DNA of 64,000 nucleotides, from contig DASUHB010000069.1 in assembly GCA_036273715.1 (NCBI GenBank), forward strand, positions 146,346 to 210,345, written 5' to 3'. Positions 17,627-26,414 of this stretch are shown one piece after another. Origin of the DNA: Gemmatimonadaceae bacterium (GTDB taxonomy: Bacteria; Gemmatimonadota; Gemmatimonadetes; Gemmatimonadales; Gemmatimonadaceae). Position 1 is the stretch's first letter. Each line of letters starts with the position of its first letter. The position numbers and the translations under genes are program-made. The notes beneath the pieces were generated by a model. The model saw only the letters and a program-made list of their open reading frames with translations. It searched no databases and was not told the DNA's origin.

Positions 17627-17690
17627 CCCGATTTAGGCAGGTCCTTGGATGTGTTGACGATTCGGCTCGTCGGTGAGGCTATCTCTCCCA

Positions 17691-18353
17691 TCATGGCGCT
17701 GGAATGTTGACCTCGACGCGGATGCCGGCGACTGACTGCGCCGGGAGGGCGTACGTGACCTGGTGAACGGTGTCAGCGCCGAACGCCACGGACGCCGGTT
17801 CGAGATCGCACCGCACAGGCAGTGGGGCCTCAACGTCGATCGGCGTGTACGCCAGAAACGACGTGCACGACGCGCCAAGCGCGCCTAACGTTACCGTTGG
17901 ACTTCCGGTGCCAATGAATTCACCCGAGATGCCGGCGGTACCGACGAGCACGCCCACCACGTTGCTGCCGACGCTGAAAACCACGATCTGCCTCGCCCGG
18001 TCGCCGTCCCATGCCGCCACGGTGTACTCCGAATCGCCCGGCACGCCGTTGAAGTCCGTCACCTCGAGCTCGGCAATCATGTTCATTCGTTGGGTAGACC
18101 CGTTCGTCTCGGTCGCGCCCGTGGCAACAGGTGCGCCTTCGGCCAGCATCTGCGCGATCTGCAGGAGCGCGCCGGCTCGGGCGTCGTCGTTCGTCTCGTT
18201 GGCCATCGAGTCGAAGCGCAGCATGAGCGTGAGGTTCCGATCCGTCGATGGCCCGCTCACCGCATCGCTGGAACAGGCAGCGACGACGATGGCGGCGCCA
18301 ATCGCACCAATGACGCGGCGGCGAGGCAGGCGCCTAACGAGCAGCGGACGCAC
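17691..18353 (-). CDS. Lipoprotein of the GIR-motif family (distant member)
   Basis: 220 residues from GTG at 18353; no ATG is near. Signal peptide ends VIGAIGAAIVVAAC with the lipobox Cys, followed by SSDAVSGPSTDRNLTLMLRF. The middle reads ALLQIAQMLAEGAPVATG, MNMIAELEV, TVAAWDGDRARQIVVFSV, and VGVLVGTAGISGEFIGTGSP. It ends VTYALPAQSVAGIRVEVNIP. This is full-length homology to the protein at 35013-35675 and, less closely, to that at 32703-33356. The only pair of conserved Cys in the mature part is SCTSFL...RCDLE. Function unknown; probably anchored in the outer membrane or facing the periplasm. It lies 14 kb from the main cluster. Confidence 0.78.
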   Translation of the reverse strand: MRPLLVRRLPRRRVIGAIGAAIVVAACSSDAVSGPSTDRNLTLMLRFDSMANETNDDARAGALLQIAQMLAEGAPVATGATETNGSTQRMNMIAELEVTDFNGVPGDSEYTVAAWDGDRARQIVVFSVGSNVVGVLVGTAGISGEFIGTGSPTVTLGALGASCTSFLAYTPIDVEAPLPVRCDLEPASVAFGADTVHQVTYALPAQSVAGIRVEVNIPAP

Positions 18354-19034
18354 CGAGCACGCGGCTGGGTGTTGACGCGAGTCGAGGCCGCGCCGATAGA
18401 CTCGGGAGCGCGACGTCGTCGCCGAGGTGCACGCCGCGGCAATACTTGATGGTTCGAAACATCGCGTCCTCACGCTCCGGAGCAGTATCGTGTACGTCTG
18501 CGCACGGCGACTGCGAGCACTTCGATCGTTCGTTAGGATGCCTGCCGAAGTTGCCACGCGTCGGCGCCTGGCGCAAGATAGTTCGGCACCCAATGCGGAA
18601 CATGCGGTCGGCAGCCGCGTGCGCGCGCCCCAGCATTTGTCGTGGCCGCCCGCGGGACGCCCCCCGGCGCGCCTAACGGCACGGCGTGCCATCCATGATC
18701 AATGGGCCCGTGGAAGCCTCGACGCCCGGAGGTGTATCGGCTACGACCTTCGGCTGACAGGGGAACGAAGGGCCTGATCCGCGCCCGAGCCCGGCCTCTC
18801 GCCGCCGCGGACGAGTACGGTCAGAGACTCGCGGCGCGCCATGCGACGCTCGCCACGCGTGCACATCCCTCCGCGACGCATGCGCCGGAGCTTCGCACTC
18901 AAGTCCGCATCCGGTTCACGCCTTGCAGGCGCGCGCACCGAAGCGCGTCGATCGGCCCGGGACACATCCGCCGGCGCCCCTCGCGTCGTATCGGCGCGCG
19001 ATGTCCACCATCCCCTTTTTTCCCGGAGGCTCGT
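18354..19034. other. 681-base divergent gap
   Basis: Lies between two divergent lipoprotein genes. Open frames exist on both strands but have Arg/Ala/Pro-rich, non-homologous translations. One heptamer at about 18672 and one near-match GTTAGGA at 18533. No promoter, repeat or RNA structure could be supported. Confidence 0.4.
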
Positions 19035-19697
19035 ATGCGACGAGCTACCATGGTAGTCCCCGCTGTACTCGCGCTCGCTGCCGGCATACTCGCCTGCAAC
19101 GACCAGCGCGCTCCGACCGAGGCATCATCCCGCGGCGGGATGGCCGTCATGGGGAACAGCGCCCGAGACGGCGCACCCGCGGGCTTCACCGCGGGGTGGG
19201 ACGACGGACAGACGGTCACGTTCTTTTATCACAAGCCGTTCTTCTGCGCGGAGCCGCCGTCGAGTGGCGCGACGACGCACTGCGAGGTCGGAGAGGATGG
19301 ATCGGTGGATCCGCGTCCTGGCCCAATTCCGATTCTGTTCGTCATGACGCCGATGGGATTCCGGCCGCCGGACAGCACGCTCCAGTGCCCGACCGTCGGC
19401 AACTGCATCAACCATCCATCGACGATCGATCTGTCGCGCCTCGCCGGCCCCGGAGCCGCGAACGCGCCGCTGCCGGCACACAGCCACATCATCTCCAGCA
19501 GCTTGCACGCCGATGGCGGCAATGCGGGCTGGTGGGAGATAGTGGTGATCGGTGTGACCGACCCTGCGGTGTGGGACAAGATCGTAGCGGGCAAAAGCCT
19601 CGCGACGGTGCGCGCCCTCCAGGCCTCCGGTGCGGGGATCACCGGCGACATCCGGTCGAACGCGTATCTGTTCTTCGCCGTTAGGCGGCCGAAATGA
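19035..19697 (+). CDS. Lipoprotein of unknown function
   Basis: 220 residues. MRRATMVVPAVLALAAGILA then Cys gives a classical lipoprotein signal. The mature part contains four further Cys (FFCAEPP, THCEVG, LQCPTVGNC) likely forming disulfides, and a His/Asn-rich centre INHPSTIDLSRLAGPGAANA followed by PLPAHSHI. The C-terminal half, WWEIVVIGVTDPAVWDKIVAG and ASGAGITGDIRSNAYLFFAV, is strand-rich. GGAGG lies 6 bases before the ATG. The stop overlaps the next start (ATGA), so the two genes are one operon. Confidence 0.78.
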   Translation: MRRATMVVPAVLALAAGILACNDQRAPTEASSRGGMAVMGNSARDGAPAGFTAGWDDGQTVTFFYHKPFFCAEPPSSGATTHCEVGEDGSVDPRPGPIPILFVMTPMGFRPPDSTLQCPTVGNCINHPSTIDLSRLAGPGAANAPLPAHSHIISSSLHADGGNAGWWEIVVIGVTDPAVWDKIVAGKSLATVRALQASGAGITGDIRSNAYLFFAVRRPK

Positions 19698-20110
19698 ACG
19701 CGGACGGCCAATGCATCGCCCGCCGCCGAGCCGCGGCGACGGTGTTGGGTGGGGCGCTCGTGGCCACGGGAGCACTGCTCCCGTGGCTCACGCTCTTCGC
19801 CGGGCTCCAGCACTACTCGGGACTGATCGGGCTGTACGGTTGGTTGGTCCTCGCGGGCGGAGCCGCGTCGGTGGCGATCGGCCTCGCCATGCTCGTGCGC
19901 CGCGCCCGATGGCTGCAACTCAGCGGCCTAACGATTGGCCTGACACTGACGATTTTTACGGTGTTTCTCGTAGGCCGATTGTTTGAAACCATGCACGGAC
20001 TCGGCGCCGACGCCATGATGGTGGCGCGGCCCGGACCGGGGCTGTTCGTGGCGATGGCCGGAGCCCTCATCGTGGCCATCGCCGCCATACCACGAATACG
20101 CCACGTGTGA
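19694..20110 (+). CDS. Small four-helix membrane protein
   Basis: 138 residues with four hydrophobic segments (TVLGGALVATGALLPWLTLF; LYGWLVLAGGAASVAIGLAM; LQLSGLTIGLTLTIFTVFLV; GLFVAMAGALIVAIAAI). An Arg-rich start keeps the N-terminus inside. Function unknown. Coupled by an ATGA overlap to the lipoprotein upstream, so the pair may work together in the envelope. Confidence 0.75.
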   Translation: MNADGQCIARRRAAATVLGGALVATGALLPWLTLFAGLQHYSGLIGLYGWLVLAGGAASVAIGLAMLVRRARWLQLSGLTIGLTLTIFTVFLVGRLFETMHGLGADAMMVARPGPGLFVAMAGALIVAIAAIPRIRHV

Positions 20111-20138
20111 TCACTCATGGTGATGCCGCCGCGAACGC

Positions 20139-20441
20139 TTACGCCTGCGCCGCGGCGGCAAGGTCGTTCGACTCCGCCGTCGTTGCATCGATGATCGCCG
20201 CGACTTCGAGCACGCGATCGGCCGGGAATCCCCCGCGCCTGGCGTGTTCCCGGATCAGCTCCGCGTCCCGTGCGATGTACTCGCAGATGATCTTGTCCTC
20301 GGTCACGAAGCTCTGCACCCACTGGATGCTCGGCCCCAGCTGCTGCAAGACATCGCAGGACCGCCGCGCGATCGCCTTGAGGTCCGCAGCCGACAGCGCC
20401 GCTGCGTTAGGAATCTCGCGTTCGATGATGTACCTCGGCAT
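20139..20441 (-). CDS. DUF4242 (SCO4226-type) small protein
   Basis: 100 residues: MPRYIIEREIPNAAALSAAD, VLQQLGPSIQWVQSFVTEDK, IICEYIARDAELIREHARRG, with the DUF4242 ferredoxin-like fold signature. A characterised relative in Streptomyces binds nickel; whether this one does is not known. Ribosome site GAGGAG lies 8 bases upstream of ATG at 20441. It is followed by a separate lipoprotein gene on the same strand 32 bases upstream, so both may be co-transcribed. Confidence 0.85.
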   Translation of the reverse strand: MPRYIIEREIPNAAALSAADLKAIARRSCDVLQQLGPSIQWVQSFVTEDKIICEYIARDAELIREHARRGGFPADRVLEVAAIIDATTAESNDLAAAAQA

Positions 20442-20473
20442 CGGAATTCTCCTCGCAAGTAGGTCGACCGTGG

Positions 20474-21052
20474 TCAGTTGTGAGCCATGGCTGCGGCAAC
20501 GTCCGTGGTGTGGTCGCACGTGACCCGAGGGTTCCAGTTGGCGAAGACTCCGCTCGGATTGTGCTTCCACGCCCAGACGTGCAGCCCCCACAGCTGAAAC
20601 ACGTCATTTTGCAGGAACTTTTGCCCGAATAGCACCGGCGGCGCGGCGTCTCGACTCACAGCGGTGTATGGGATGATGTACTCGACGGCCACCAGCTCGA
20701 GCCGGCCATTCTTCTCCGGCTCGTACAGCAGGAGCTCGGGCTGATCCACACTCACCGTTCCGTCGATGAGCGAGGTGTTGCCGTAATGGAAGCCCATCCC
20801 GCCGGCGCCAGCCGGATCGGTCATACAAGCGGTGATCTTCGCGCTCCATCCGGCCGCCACCGCTTTGTCGAACTCGTGGAACGGCGCGGTCACTCGGCGG
20901 AGCTCTGCGACATCCGCTCGCTGGGCCGCGCTCAGCTCCGCGTACGCGGCAACCTCCGGATCGACGCTGCCATTGACTCTGCCGGCGACAGTCTGGCCGC
21001 CGCACCCGGCCAGTATCGCGATGCCTACCATCCAGTGCGCGCTGCGTGTCAT
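20474..21052 (-). CDS. Conserved lipoprotein of unknown function
   Basis: 192 residues. Signal MTRSAHWMVGIAILAGC with lipobox Cys. The mature part holds a well-marked sequence: TACMTDPAGAGGMGFHYGNT, VDQPELLLYEPEKNGRLELV, AVEYIIPY, LWGLHVWAWKHNPSGVFANW and NPRVTCDHTTD. The recurring His/Trp residues and two Cys suggest a ligand site. I recognise the pattern as widespread in proteobacterial and actinobacterial secreted proteins without assigned function. Confidence 0.75.
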   Translation of the reverse strand: MTRSAHWMVGIAILAGCGGQTVAGRVNGSVDPEVAAYAELSAAQRADVAELRRVTAPFHEFDKAVAAGWSAKITACMTDPAGAGGMGFHYGNTSLIDGTVSVDQPELLLYEPEKNGRLELVAVEYIIPYTAVSRDAAPPVLFGQKFLQNDVFQLWGLHVWAWKHNPSGVFANWNPRVTCDHTTDVAAAMAHN

Positions 21053-21164
21053 GTTTGCCTCGCTTGGTGTAGGTTATCTTGAACCCGCGGCAAACTTGCG
21101 CTCGAGCGATTAACGGCATCATGCGCCGAGAGTTAGCCACCGATTAGCTGGCACACGGGACACC

Positions 21165-23288
21165 ATGATCACCGTCCAACTGCTCGGCGGCGCATGCCTG
21201 CGGTCCGGCGATACGGTCCTCACCGGTCCGCCCGCTCAGCGTCACCGCATTGCGCTGTTGACGATGATCGTCACGGCGTGGCCGCAGCCCCTCGCCCGCG
21301 ACCGCGCGATGGCGCTGCTCTGGCCCGAGCGCGACACGGCCAATGCGCGCCGTCTGCTCAACCTTGCCGTACACGTGCTGCGGTCTGCGTTAGGCGAGGG
21401 CGCGATCGCATCGGCGGGCGACGGCTTGGTCATGAGCCCGCCCCACATCGCCTGCGACCTGCACGAATTGCGTTCGGCAATCGCGCAGGATGCATCCGAG
21501 CGCGTCGTGCAACTGTACTCTGGGCCGTTGCTCGATGGCTTTCATCTCGACGAGTCGACGGACTTCAGCTACTGGCTCGATGAGCACCGCAGCGAGCTCT
21601 CGCACGCGTACATCGGTGCGCTCCTCGCGGTCGCGGCGCGGCAGGAGCTGGTAGGCGACGTACACGGGCGAGTCGGCACGTGCCGCCGCCTGGTGGCCGC
21701 CGACCCGCACTCCGGCGTATACGCGCAGACACTGATGCGCGCGCTCCATGCGGCGGGCGATCACGCCGGCGCGATCCAGCACGCGAGCGAGCACGCGAGC
21801 CGTCTGCGCGCGGACCTCGATCTCGGACCCGATCCGGAGGTCGTCGCGCTCGCGGAACGGCTCCGCCGCTCGGGCGCGGCGCGGAACCAGATGCCTAACG
21901 AACGCGACCGCGCCGCCGCGGCGTCGGTGGCCGTCCTCCCGTTCGTCGACCTGAACGCCGACCCGGACAAGGACTACTTCGCGGACGGCATCACCGAAGA
22001 TGTCATCGCGCAGCTATCCAACATCCGGGCATTGCGAGTGATCTCGCGTGCATCGGTGATGCCGTTCAAGCAGCGACGGCAGAGCCTCAAGGAGATCGGC
22101 ATGGCGCTCGGCGCGCGCACGGTGCTCGACGGGAGCATCCGCCACGCCGGCGACCGCGTGCGTATCGTGGCCAAGCTCGTCGATCCGGAAACCGGTCAGC
22201 ATCTCTGGGCGGAGACGTACGACCGGCAGCTCACGGACATCTTCGCGATCCAGACCGACGTCGCGCTGCACATCGCCGAGGCGCTGAAGGCGGAGTTATC
22301 GCGAGACGAACGAGACCGCGTGCGGAGGCAGCCGACGAAGGACCTCCATGCCTACCAGCTTTTTCTACAGGGTCGCGAGTGGTTCATCAAGTACAACCCG
22401 GACTCCCTCACGCGGGCGATCGAATACTTCGATCGCGCGATCGCGCGCGACCCGGCGTTCGCGCTCGCGTACGCGCACCTGGCGATGGCGTACATCGAAC
22501 TGGCCGAGAATGGTGTGATCGCTCCCGACGTGTCGTATGGGCGCGCGTCGGAGGCGGCGGCGACGGCGCTTCGGCTCGATCCGGCGTTAGGCGCCGCACA
22601 TTGCACGATGGGATACCTCAAGACCGTTCGCGAGTTCGACTGGGCGAGCGCCGAACAGGAATTCAAGCGCGCCCTGGAGTTGCGACCGAGCAACGCCGAC
22701 GCGTTCGATTTGTACGGGCGGCTGTGCGCGGCCCACGAGCGGTACGATGAGGCGATCGCGATGCACGAGCGCGCCAATGAACTGGACCCGCTGGCGCACC
22801 GTCTCGATGTCATCACGACGCTCTTGCGCGCCGGGCGCTACGATCAAGCCGTCCTTCGCGCCGAGGTGGCGGTGGAGCTCGACCCCGACTACGATCGCGC
22901 GCGCGCCACGCTCGGTTGGGCGCACTTGCTGAGTGGGCGACAGGACGCCGGACTGGCGGAGCTGGAGCGCGCGGTGTCGGTATCGCGCGGCAACACGCTG
23001 TGGTTAGGCCAACTGGGCCACGCGTACGCGTTCGCCGGACAGACCTCCAAGGCGCTCGCGATTCTGCGAGAGCTCGAGGAGCGAGCGCGGGCGGTGTACG
23101 TGTCGCCCTATCATTTCGCTTACGTGTACGTGGGACTCGGCGACAACGAGCAGGCGCTGGATTGGCTGGAGCGGGCGGTGGCGGAGCGCACGGGCGCCGC
23201 GTACGGCATCAAGGGCTCGTTCCTCTTCACGCCGCTTCGCGCACATCCGCGATTTCGTGCGCTGCTCAAGCAGATGAAGCTGGCGTAA
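21165..23288 (+). CDS. SARP/BTAD regulator fused to TolB-like and TPR domains
   Basis: 707 residues. Residues 1-95 resemble an OmpR/SARP-type winged helix (ARDRAMALLWPERDTANARR, LLNLAVHVLRSALGEG). Residues 95-235 are the all-helical BTAD domain; 250-375 are an adenylate-cyclase-associated TolB-N-like segment (VAVLPFVDLNADPDKDYFAD, GITEDVIAQLSNIRALRVIS). From 380 there are about eight TPR units (e.g. YFDRAIARDPAFALAYAHLA; ALEWL-type helices at the end). The protein is cytoplasmic with no membrane helix. Such fusions are common in Gemmatimonadota and presumably control nearby or envelope genes; targets unknown. Divergent from the lipoprotein at 20474-21052 (112-base spacer). Confidence 0.85.
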   Translation: MITVQLLGGACLRSGDTVLTGPPAQRHRIALLTMIVTAWPQPLARDRAMALLWPERDTANARRLLNLAVHVLRSALGEGAIASAGDGLVMSPPHIACDLHELRSAIAQDASERVVQLYSGPLLDGFHLDESTDFSYWLDEHRSELSHAYIGALLAVAARQELVGDVHGRVGTCRRLVAADPHSGVYAQTLMRALHAAGDHAGAIQHASEHASRLRADLDLGPDPEVVALAERLRRSGAARNQMPNERDRAAAASVAVLPFVDLNADPDKDYFADGITEDVIAQLSNIRALRVISRASVMPFKQRRQSLKEIGMALGARTVLDGSIRHAGDRVRIVAKLVDPETGQHLWAETYDRQLTDIFAIQTDVALHIAEALKAELSRDERDRVRRQPTKDLHAYQLFLQGREWFIKYNPDSLTRAIEYFDRAIARDPAFALAYAHLAMAYIELAENGVIAPDVSYGRASEAAATALRLDPALGAAHCTMGYLKTVREFDWASAEQEFKRALELRPSNADAFDLYGRLCAAHERYDEAIAMHERANELDPLAHRLDVITTLLRAGRYDQAVLRAEVAVELDPDYDRARATLGWAHLLSGRQDAGLAELERAVSVSRGNTLWLGQLGHAYAFAGQTSKALAILRELEERARAVYVSPYHFAYVYVGLGDNEQALDWLERAVAERTGAAYGIKGSFLFTPLRAHPRFRALLKQMKLA

Positions 23289-23599
23289 CGCGCCGAGCAG
23301 CATCGCCGCACGCCCTCCCTCGGTGGCGATCAATCGGCCGCGCGTTATTCACCAGAGATCTGCGCGCGTGGTCGAGCACTGCCACGTTCCCTTCAAGCTT
23401 CGCCTAACCCCGGCGGACAAGCATGACGTGATCGAATGCGTGAAGTCGTTATAGCGATAGCCGCGTCGCCGAGCACGCAGCCATTCTTGTAGAAGCGCAA
23501 CAGGTCGCCGCAGCGACCGGTCGCCGAAACAGTCGTGGGTCAACTCTCCCATTGCGTCGAAGCGCCCACATCCGTTCGCTAAAGGCATTGGTTGCGCGA
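23289..23599. other. Intergenic region, possible decayed gene
   Basis: 311 bases between convergent genes. A minus-strand frame (23349-23588) reads ALLQEWLRARRRGYRYNDFT within an otherwise unconvincing 79-residue translation. It lacks a clear ribosome site and I do not recognise it. One heptamer at 23402. Nothing else seen. Confidence 0.3.
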
Positions 23600-24112
23600 T
23601 TAGGCGTGCAAAGGCGGCTCGAGCTCGCGGGTCATCTCGACCATGGTTCGGCGAAAGCCGGCGCTCGCGAATAGACGTTGCGCCGCCTCGTTCCGCTCTG
23701 CCGTCGACAACACGACTTGTGATGAGCCGCTCGTGCGAAGCGCCTCGAGCATCGCGTGCAACAGCTGTCGTCCAATCCCGCGACCGCGGAATTGCGGGTC
23801 GACGATGATGTCCTGAATAACAGCGGCTGGTCCGCGAAGCGCCATGTAATCGTAGCCTTCGATCGTCGCGTACGCGTAGCCGACCACATCCCCGTGGTCG
23901 TCGGCGACCAGCACAATCACATGCGGATCGGCTAGCTGCCTAACGAGGAATGCCGCGTAGTCGGCGGGCGTGCGATCGCGCGTCGGAAGGAACCGCCGCT
24001 CGTCAAAGTGGTGGTGCTCCTCGACGAGCAGCGCGCCGAGTCTGCCCAGCCGGGGCAGATCGGCGGTCGAGGCGCGCCGGATGGCGGTGGTGGAAGCTTG
24101 CGTTCTCGACAT
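23600..24112 (-). CDS. GNAT-family N-acetyltransferase
   Basis: 170 residues. AIRRASTADLPRLGRLGALL opens the fold; the acetyl-CoA site is IIVDPQFRGRGIGRQLLHAM (Q/R-x-x-G-x-G/A) and the C-terminal strand motif NEAAQRLFASAGFRRTMVEM is typical of Rim-like acyltransferases. The target amine is unknown. The preceding region carries a heptamer (24124). No operon partner. Confidence 0.92.
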   Translation of the reverse strand: MSRTQASTTAIRRASTADLPRLGRLGALLVEEHHHFDERRFLPTRDRTPADYAAFLVRQLADPHVIVLVADDHGDVVGYAYATIEGYDYMALRGPAAVIQDIIVDPQFRGRGIGRQLLHAMLEALRTSGSSQVVLSTAERNEAAQRLFASAGFRRTMVEMTRELEPPLHA

Positions 24113-24532
24113 AGTAGCTACTCGTTAGGCTGGTTGGTGCCGGCAACGCGTTGCGCTGCACAAAAATGTGTCCGACCGAAGGCACGGCCGAAAGATGTTC
24201 ACCACGGCGACCGCGCGAATCGGGCGATCAGCGGACGGCGACGCTCGGCGGCCGCGCGCAGTTCGCCCGAGAGATCGCAATTGACGAGGTCAGCCGTCAG
24301 CTCGATGCGCGTGCCCCGCACGTAGCCCACCGAGACTTCGCCCGCCAGCCTTGGCAACGCCCACGTCGAGCTCACCTGGCCGCAGGAGAAAGAAGCGGTC
24401 GGGAAATCGACTTTCGGGGATTCCAGACTTCGAGTAGGTACACGCGTATTTGTCATAGCCCTTAATGAAATTCGAGAGGACCGTGACGTGCCAGAGCTGC
24501 TCTGGAGCTTCCGGGTTCACGCGCATGCGTGC
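24113..24532. other. Intergenic region downstream of the Nudix gene
   Basis: 420 bases. Two overlapping minus-strand frames look partly coding: 24290-24526 (LWHVTVLSNFIKGYDKYACT) and 24199-24456 (below). They may be one gene with a frameshift. No repeats or promoters were found. Confidence 0.35.
24199..24456 (-). CDS. Possible small protein of unknown function
   Basis: 85 residues from an ATG preceded by AAGGG: MTNTRVPTRSLESPKVDFPT, LPRLAGEVSVGYVRGTRIEL, TADLVNCDLSGELRAAAERR. The strand-helix rhythm is plausible but there is no family I can name. It could equally be the end of a frameshifted gene starting near 24526 just after the Nudix regulator. Confidence 0.3.
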   Translation of the reverse strand: MTNTRVPTRSLESPKVDFPTASFSCGQVSSTWALPRLAGEVSVGYVRGTRIELTADLVNCDLSGELRAAAERRRPLIARFARSPW

Positions 24533-25222
24533 CTACAGTTCAAAGTTGAAGCCGCCCTTCTTGAGCGCGGCGTACTTTGCGTGGTTGAATCGGAACAGCT
24601 GCGCCGGTCGATGGGCGCCCTGCACTGCGAACTCATTGAGCGGCGTGAGGACGTCCATTGCCAATATCTTCTTTCGAAAATTTCGCTTGTCGATCGAGCA
24701 TTGAGTCACGGCCTCGTAGAGGGTCTGAAGCTGCGATAGCGCGAATTTGCCTGGCAACAGCTCAAACCCAAGTGGTTCGTAGCGCACCTTCGCGCGAAGC
24801 CGCCCGACGGCTTTGGCTACTATCCGATCGTGATCGAAGGCCAGCGGCGGCAGCTTCGGAAGAGGAAACCATGCCGCGGCGTCAGCATCGGTTGCTCCGA
24901 TTGCAGGATGTCCGGCGAGATCGACGAGGGCATAGTAGGCTACACTAACCACTCGCCCCCTCGGGTCCCGATCCAGCGCGCCGAACGTATACAACTGCTC
25001 CAAGAACACGTCCTGCAAGGTCGTTTCTTCCCGCAGTTCGCGCCGGGCGGCGTCATCGAGTGTCTCGTCGATGTGTGCGAACCCACCCGGCAGTGCCCAA
25101 CGACCCTTGAATGGCTCCAGTCCCCGTTGGATGAGAAGGATCTTGAGTTTGGCGTCATCGAAGCCGAAAGCGACACAGTCTACCGTCAGCGCCGGCCGCG
25201 GAAATTTGTAGGAATGGCCCAT
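24533..25222 (-). CDS. NrtR-type Nudix transcriptional regulator
   Basis: 229 residues from [20 protein letters not shown]. Residues 15-145 are a Nudix hydrolase fold with an intact Nudix box ([20 protein letters not shown] then ET). The C-terminal 80 residues form the winged helix found in NrtR regulators ([53 protein letters not shown]). NrtR proteins sense ADP-ribose-like metabolites and control NAD or sugar catabolism genes. Because the box is intact it may also hydrolyse its ligand. The target gene is not obvious here. Start chosen where homology begins. Confidence 0.9.
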   Translation of the reverse strand: MGHSYKFPRPALTVDCVAFGFDDAKLKILLIQRGLEPFKGRWALPGGFAHIDETLDDAARRELREETTLQDVFLEQLYTFGALDRDPRGRVVSVAYYALVDLAGHPAIGATDADAAAWFPLPKLPPLAFDHDRIVAKAVGRLRAKVRYEPLGFELLPGKFALSQLQTLYEAVTQCSIDKRNFRKKILAMDVLTPLNEFAVQGAHRPAQLFRFNHAKYAALKKGGFNFEL

Positions 25223-25462
25223 GGCTACACGTAGTCGGCGCGCTATTCGGCAATGACCGCGACAGCGGGTCGATAGAGCGTAGTAGTTGACATCGAAGGT
25301 ATCTTGATGCGCCCCCAGATGCCCACCCAGGGCGTGGGAGGTTCGCCGCGATCCCGGGGGGGGGTCCATCCCCGCCACCGTCCCGAATACGACGAAGACC
25401 GCCGGCGTCGCAGCGGAATCGATGCGGAACTGCTTGCCGAATGCCGCGAGCTGCCGCGCTTC

Positions 25463-25927
25463 TCAAATCAGCGTCTCCAGTCGCGCAAAGCTCGCCTCCA
25501 TTCCTCCCTCCATTCCCGTCGCCAACATCGCCGCGCGCGTCGCTGCGTTAGGCAGCGTCATTCGCATCGTCATGACCGTCCCCGATCCATTCGCCTCGAA
25601 CGTCGTTTCGACGTGATTGTCCGGCGTCGGATCCGGCAAGTGCATCCGCTCGACGTGCACGATTCTGCGATAGGGCGTGAGCTCGATGAACTCGCCGGTC
25701 AAGAAGAATCCGGCCTGACCGCTGCTCGCCCATTCGAAGCGCATCTTGCCCCCCGGGCGCGCGTCGCAGATACAGACCGGCATCGTCCAGCCGTCGGGGC
25801 CGAGCATCCATTGTTGGATGAGCTTGGGGTCGGTGTGCGCGCGGTACAGCGCCTCGGGCGTCGCCGCGAACTGCCTCGTGACCACCACGTAGCGATCGCC
25901 CTGCGTCTCGAGTTTGAGTTTGCTCAT
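25463..25927 (-). CDS. SRPBCC/AHSA1-family protein
   Basis: 154 residues: VVVTRQFAATPEALYRAHTD, PKLIQQWMLGPDGWTMPVCI, DARPGGKMRFEW, then TGEFIELTPYRRIVHVERMH and a C-terminal GMEGGMEASFARLETLI helix. A typical START-like polypeptide-bound ligand protein or Hsp90-activator-like domain. Coupled by ATGA overlap (25924-25927) to the ArsR gene upstream, the same arrangement as at 14364-15178. Confidence 0.92.
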   Translation of the reverse strand: MSKLKLETQGDRYVVVTRQFAATPEALYRAHTDPKLIQQWMLGPDGWTMPVCICDARPGGKMRFEWASSGQAGFFLTGEFIELTPYRRIVHVERMHLPDPTPDNHVETTFEANGSGTVMTMRMTLPNAATRAAMLATGMEGGMEASFARLETLI

Positions 25928-26277
25928 CGCTTTCCTCCTTTTTTTCGGGGTGCCGATTCCATGTCCGCGAGCACGTGGTCGAGCCGGTCGTAGTTCCGCT
26001 CGAGGGCCGTTCGCAGCATCTCGAGCCAGCGGTCCATCGCGTCGATTCCCGCAGTGGCGAGGCGACGCGGACGCCGCGTGCCCTCCGTGCGCTGCGCGAC
26101 GAGCCCTGCGTCCTCGAGCACTTTGAGGTGCTGCGAGATCGCGGGCTGCGACATCGCGAACGGCTTGGCGAGTTCCATGACGGTGGCCTCGCCTTTGGCG
26201 AGGCGGGTCAGGATCGCGCGGCGCGTGGGATCGGCGAGGGCGAGGAAGGCGCTGTCGAGGCGGTCGGTGCTTATCAT
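25924..26277 (-). CDS. ArsR-family regulator
   Basis: 117 residues from MISTDRLDSAFLALADPTRR. HTH: KPFAMSQPAISQHLKVLEDA followed by the wing QRTEGTRRPRRLAT. The C-terminus is Lys/Arg-rich (APRKKGGKR). No metal-site Cys. Start 26277 sits 4 bases from a near-perfect 20-bp palindrome, and lacks a clear ribosome site, so the mRNA may be leaderless or nearly so. Confidence 0.92.
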   Translation of the reverse strand: MISTDRLDSAFLALADPTRRAILTRLAKGEATVMELAKPFAMSQPAISQHLKVLEDAGLVAQRTEGTRRPRRLATAGIDAMDRWLEMLRTALERNYDRLDHVLADMESAPRKKGGKR

Positions 26278-26281
26278 AGGA

Positions 26282-26301
26282 TGTATCTTATATAAGTTAC
26301 A
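26282..26301. promoter_or_regulatory. Palindromic operator TGTATCTTATATAAGTTACA
   Basis: Twenty bases reading nearly the same on both strands (core CTTATATAAG perfect; one mismatched pair outside it), AT-rich in a GC-rich window, just upstream of the ArsR start codon. Location, symmetry and composition fit an ArsR-family operator overlapping the -10 region. Confidence 0.65.
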
Positions 26302-26379
26302 TATTATTGTCAAGCCCGCGCCAAAAGTCACGGTCCAGGGTTACTGGTGCAAGGATGTTCCAGCGTCACAACCGGTTAG

Positions 26380-26409
26380 TTGACACAATTACATTATATG
26401 GTGTACTAT
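26380..26409 (+). promoter_or_regulatory. Promoter for the second ArsR operon
   Basis: TTGACA at 26380-26385, 18-base spacer, TACTAT at 26404-26409. The start codon is at 26415, so transcription should begin at or within a base or two of the ATG: a leaderless mRNA is predicted. The surrounding 60 bases are unusually AT-rich. Confidence 0.55.
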
Positions 26410-26414
26410 AGGAA

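Noticed and set aside
25359..25367. Run of nine G as a phase-variable tract
   Set aside because: It lies between genes and no start codon or promoter is spaced so that slippage would matter.
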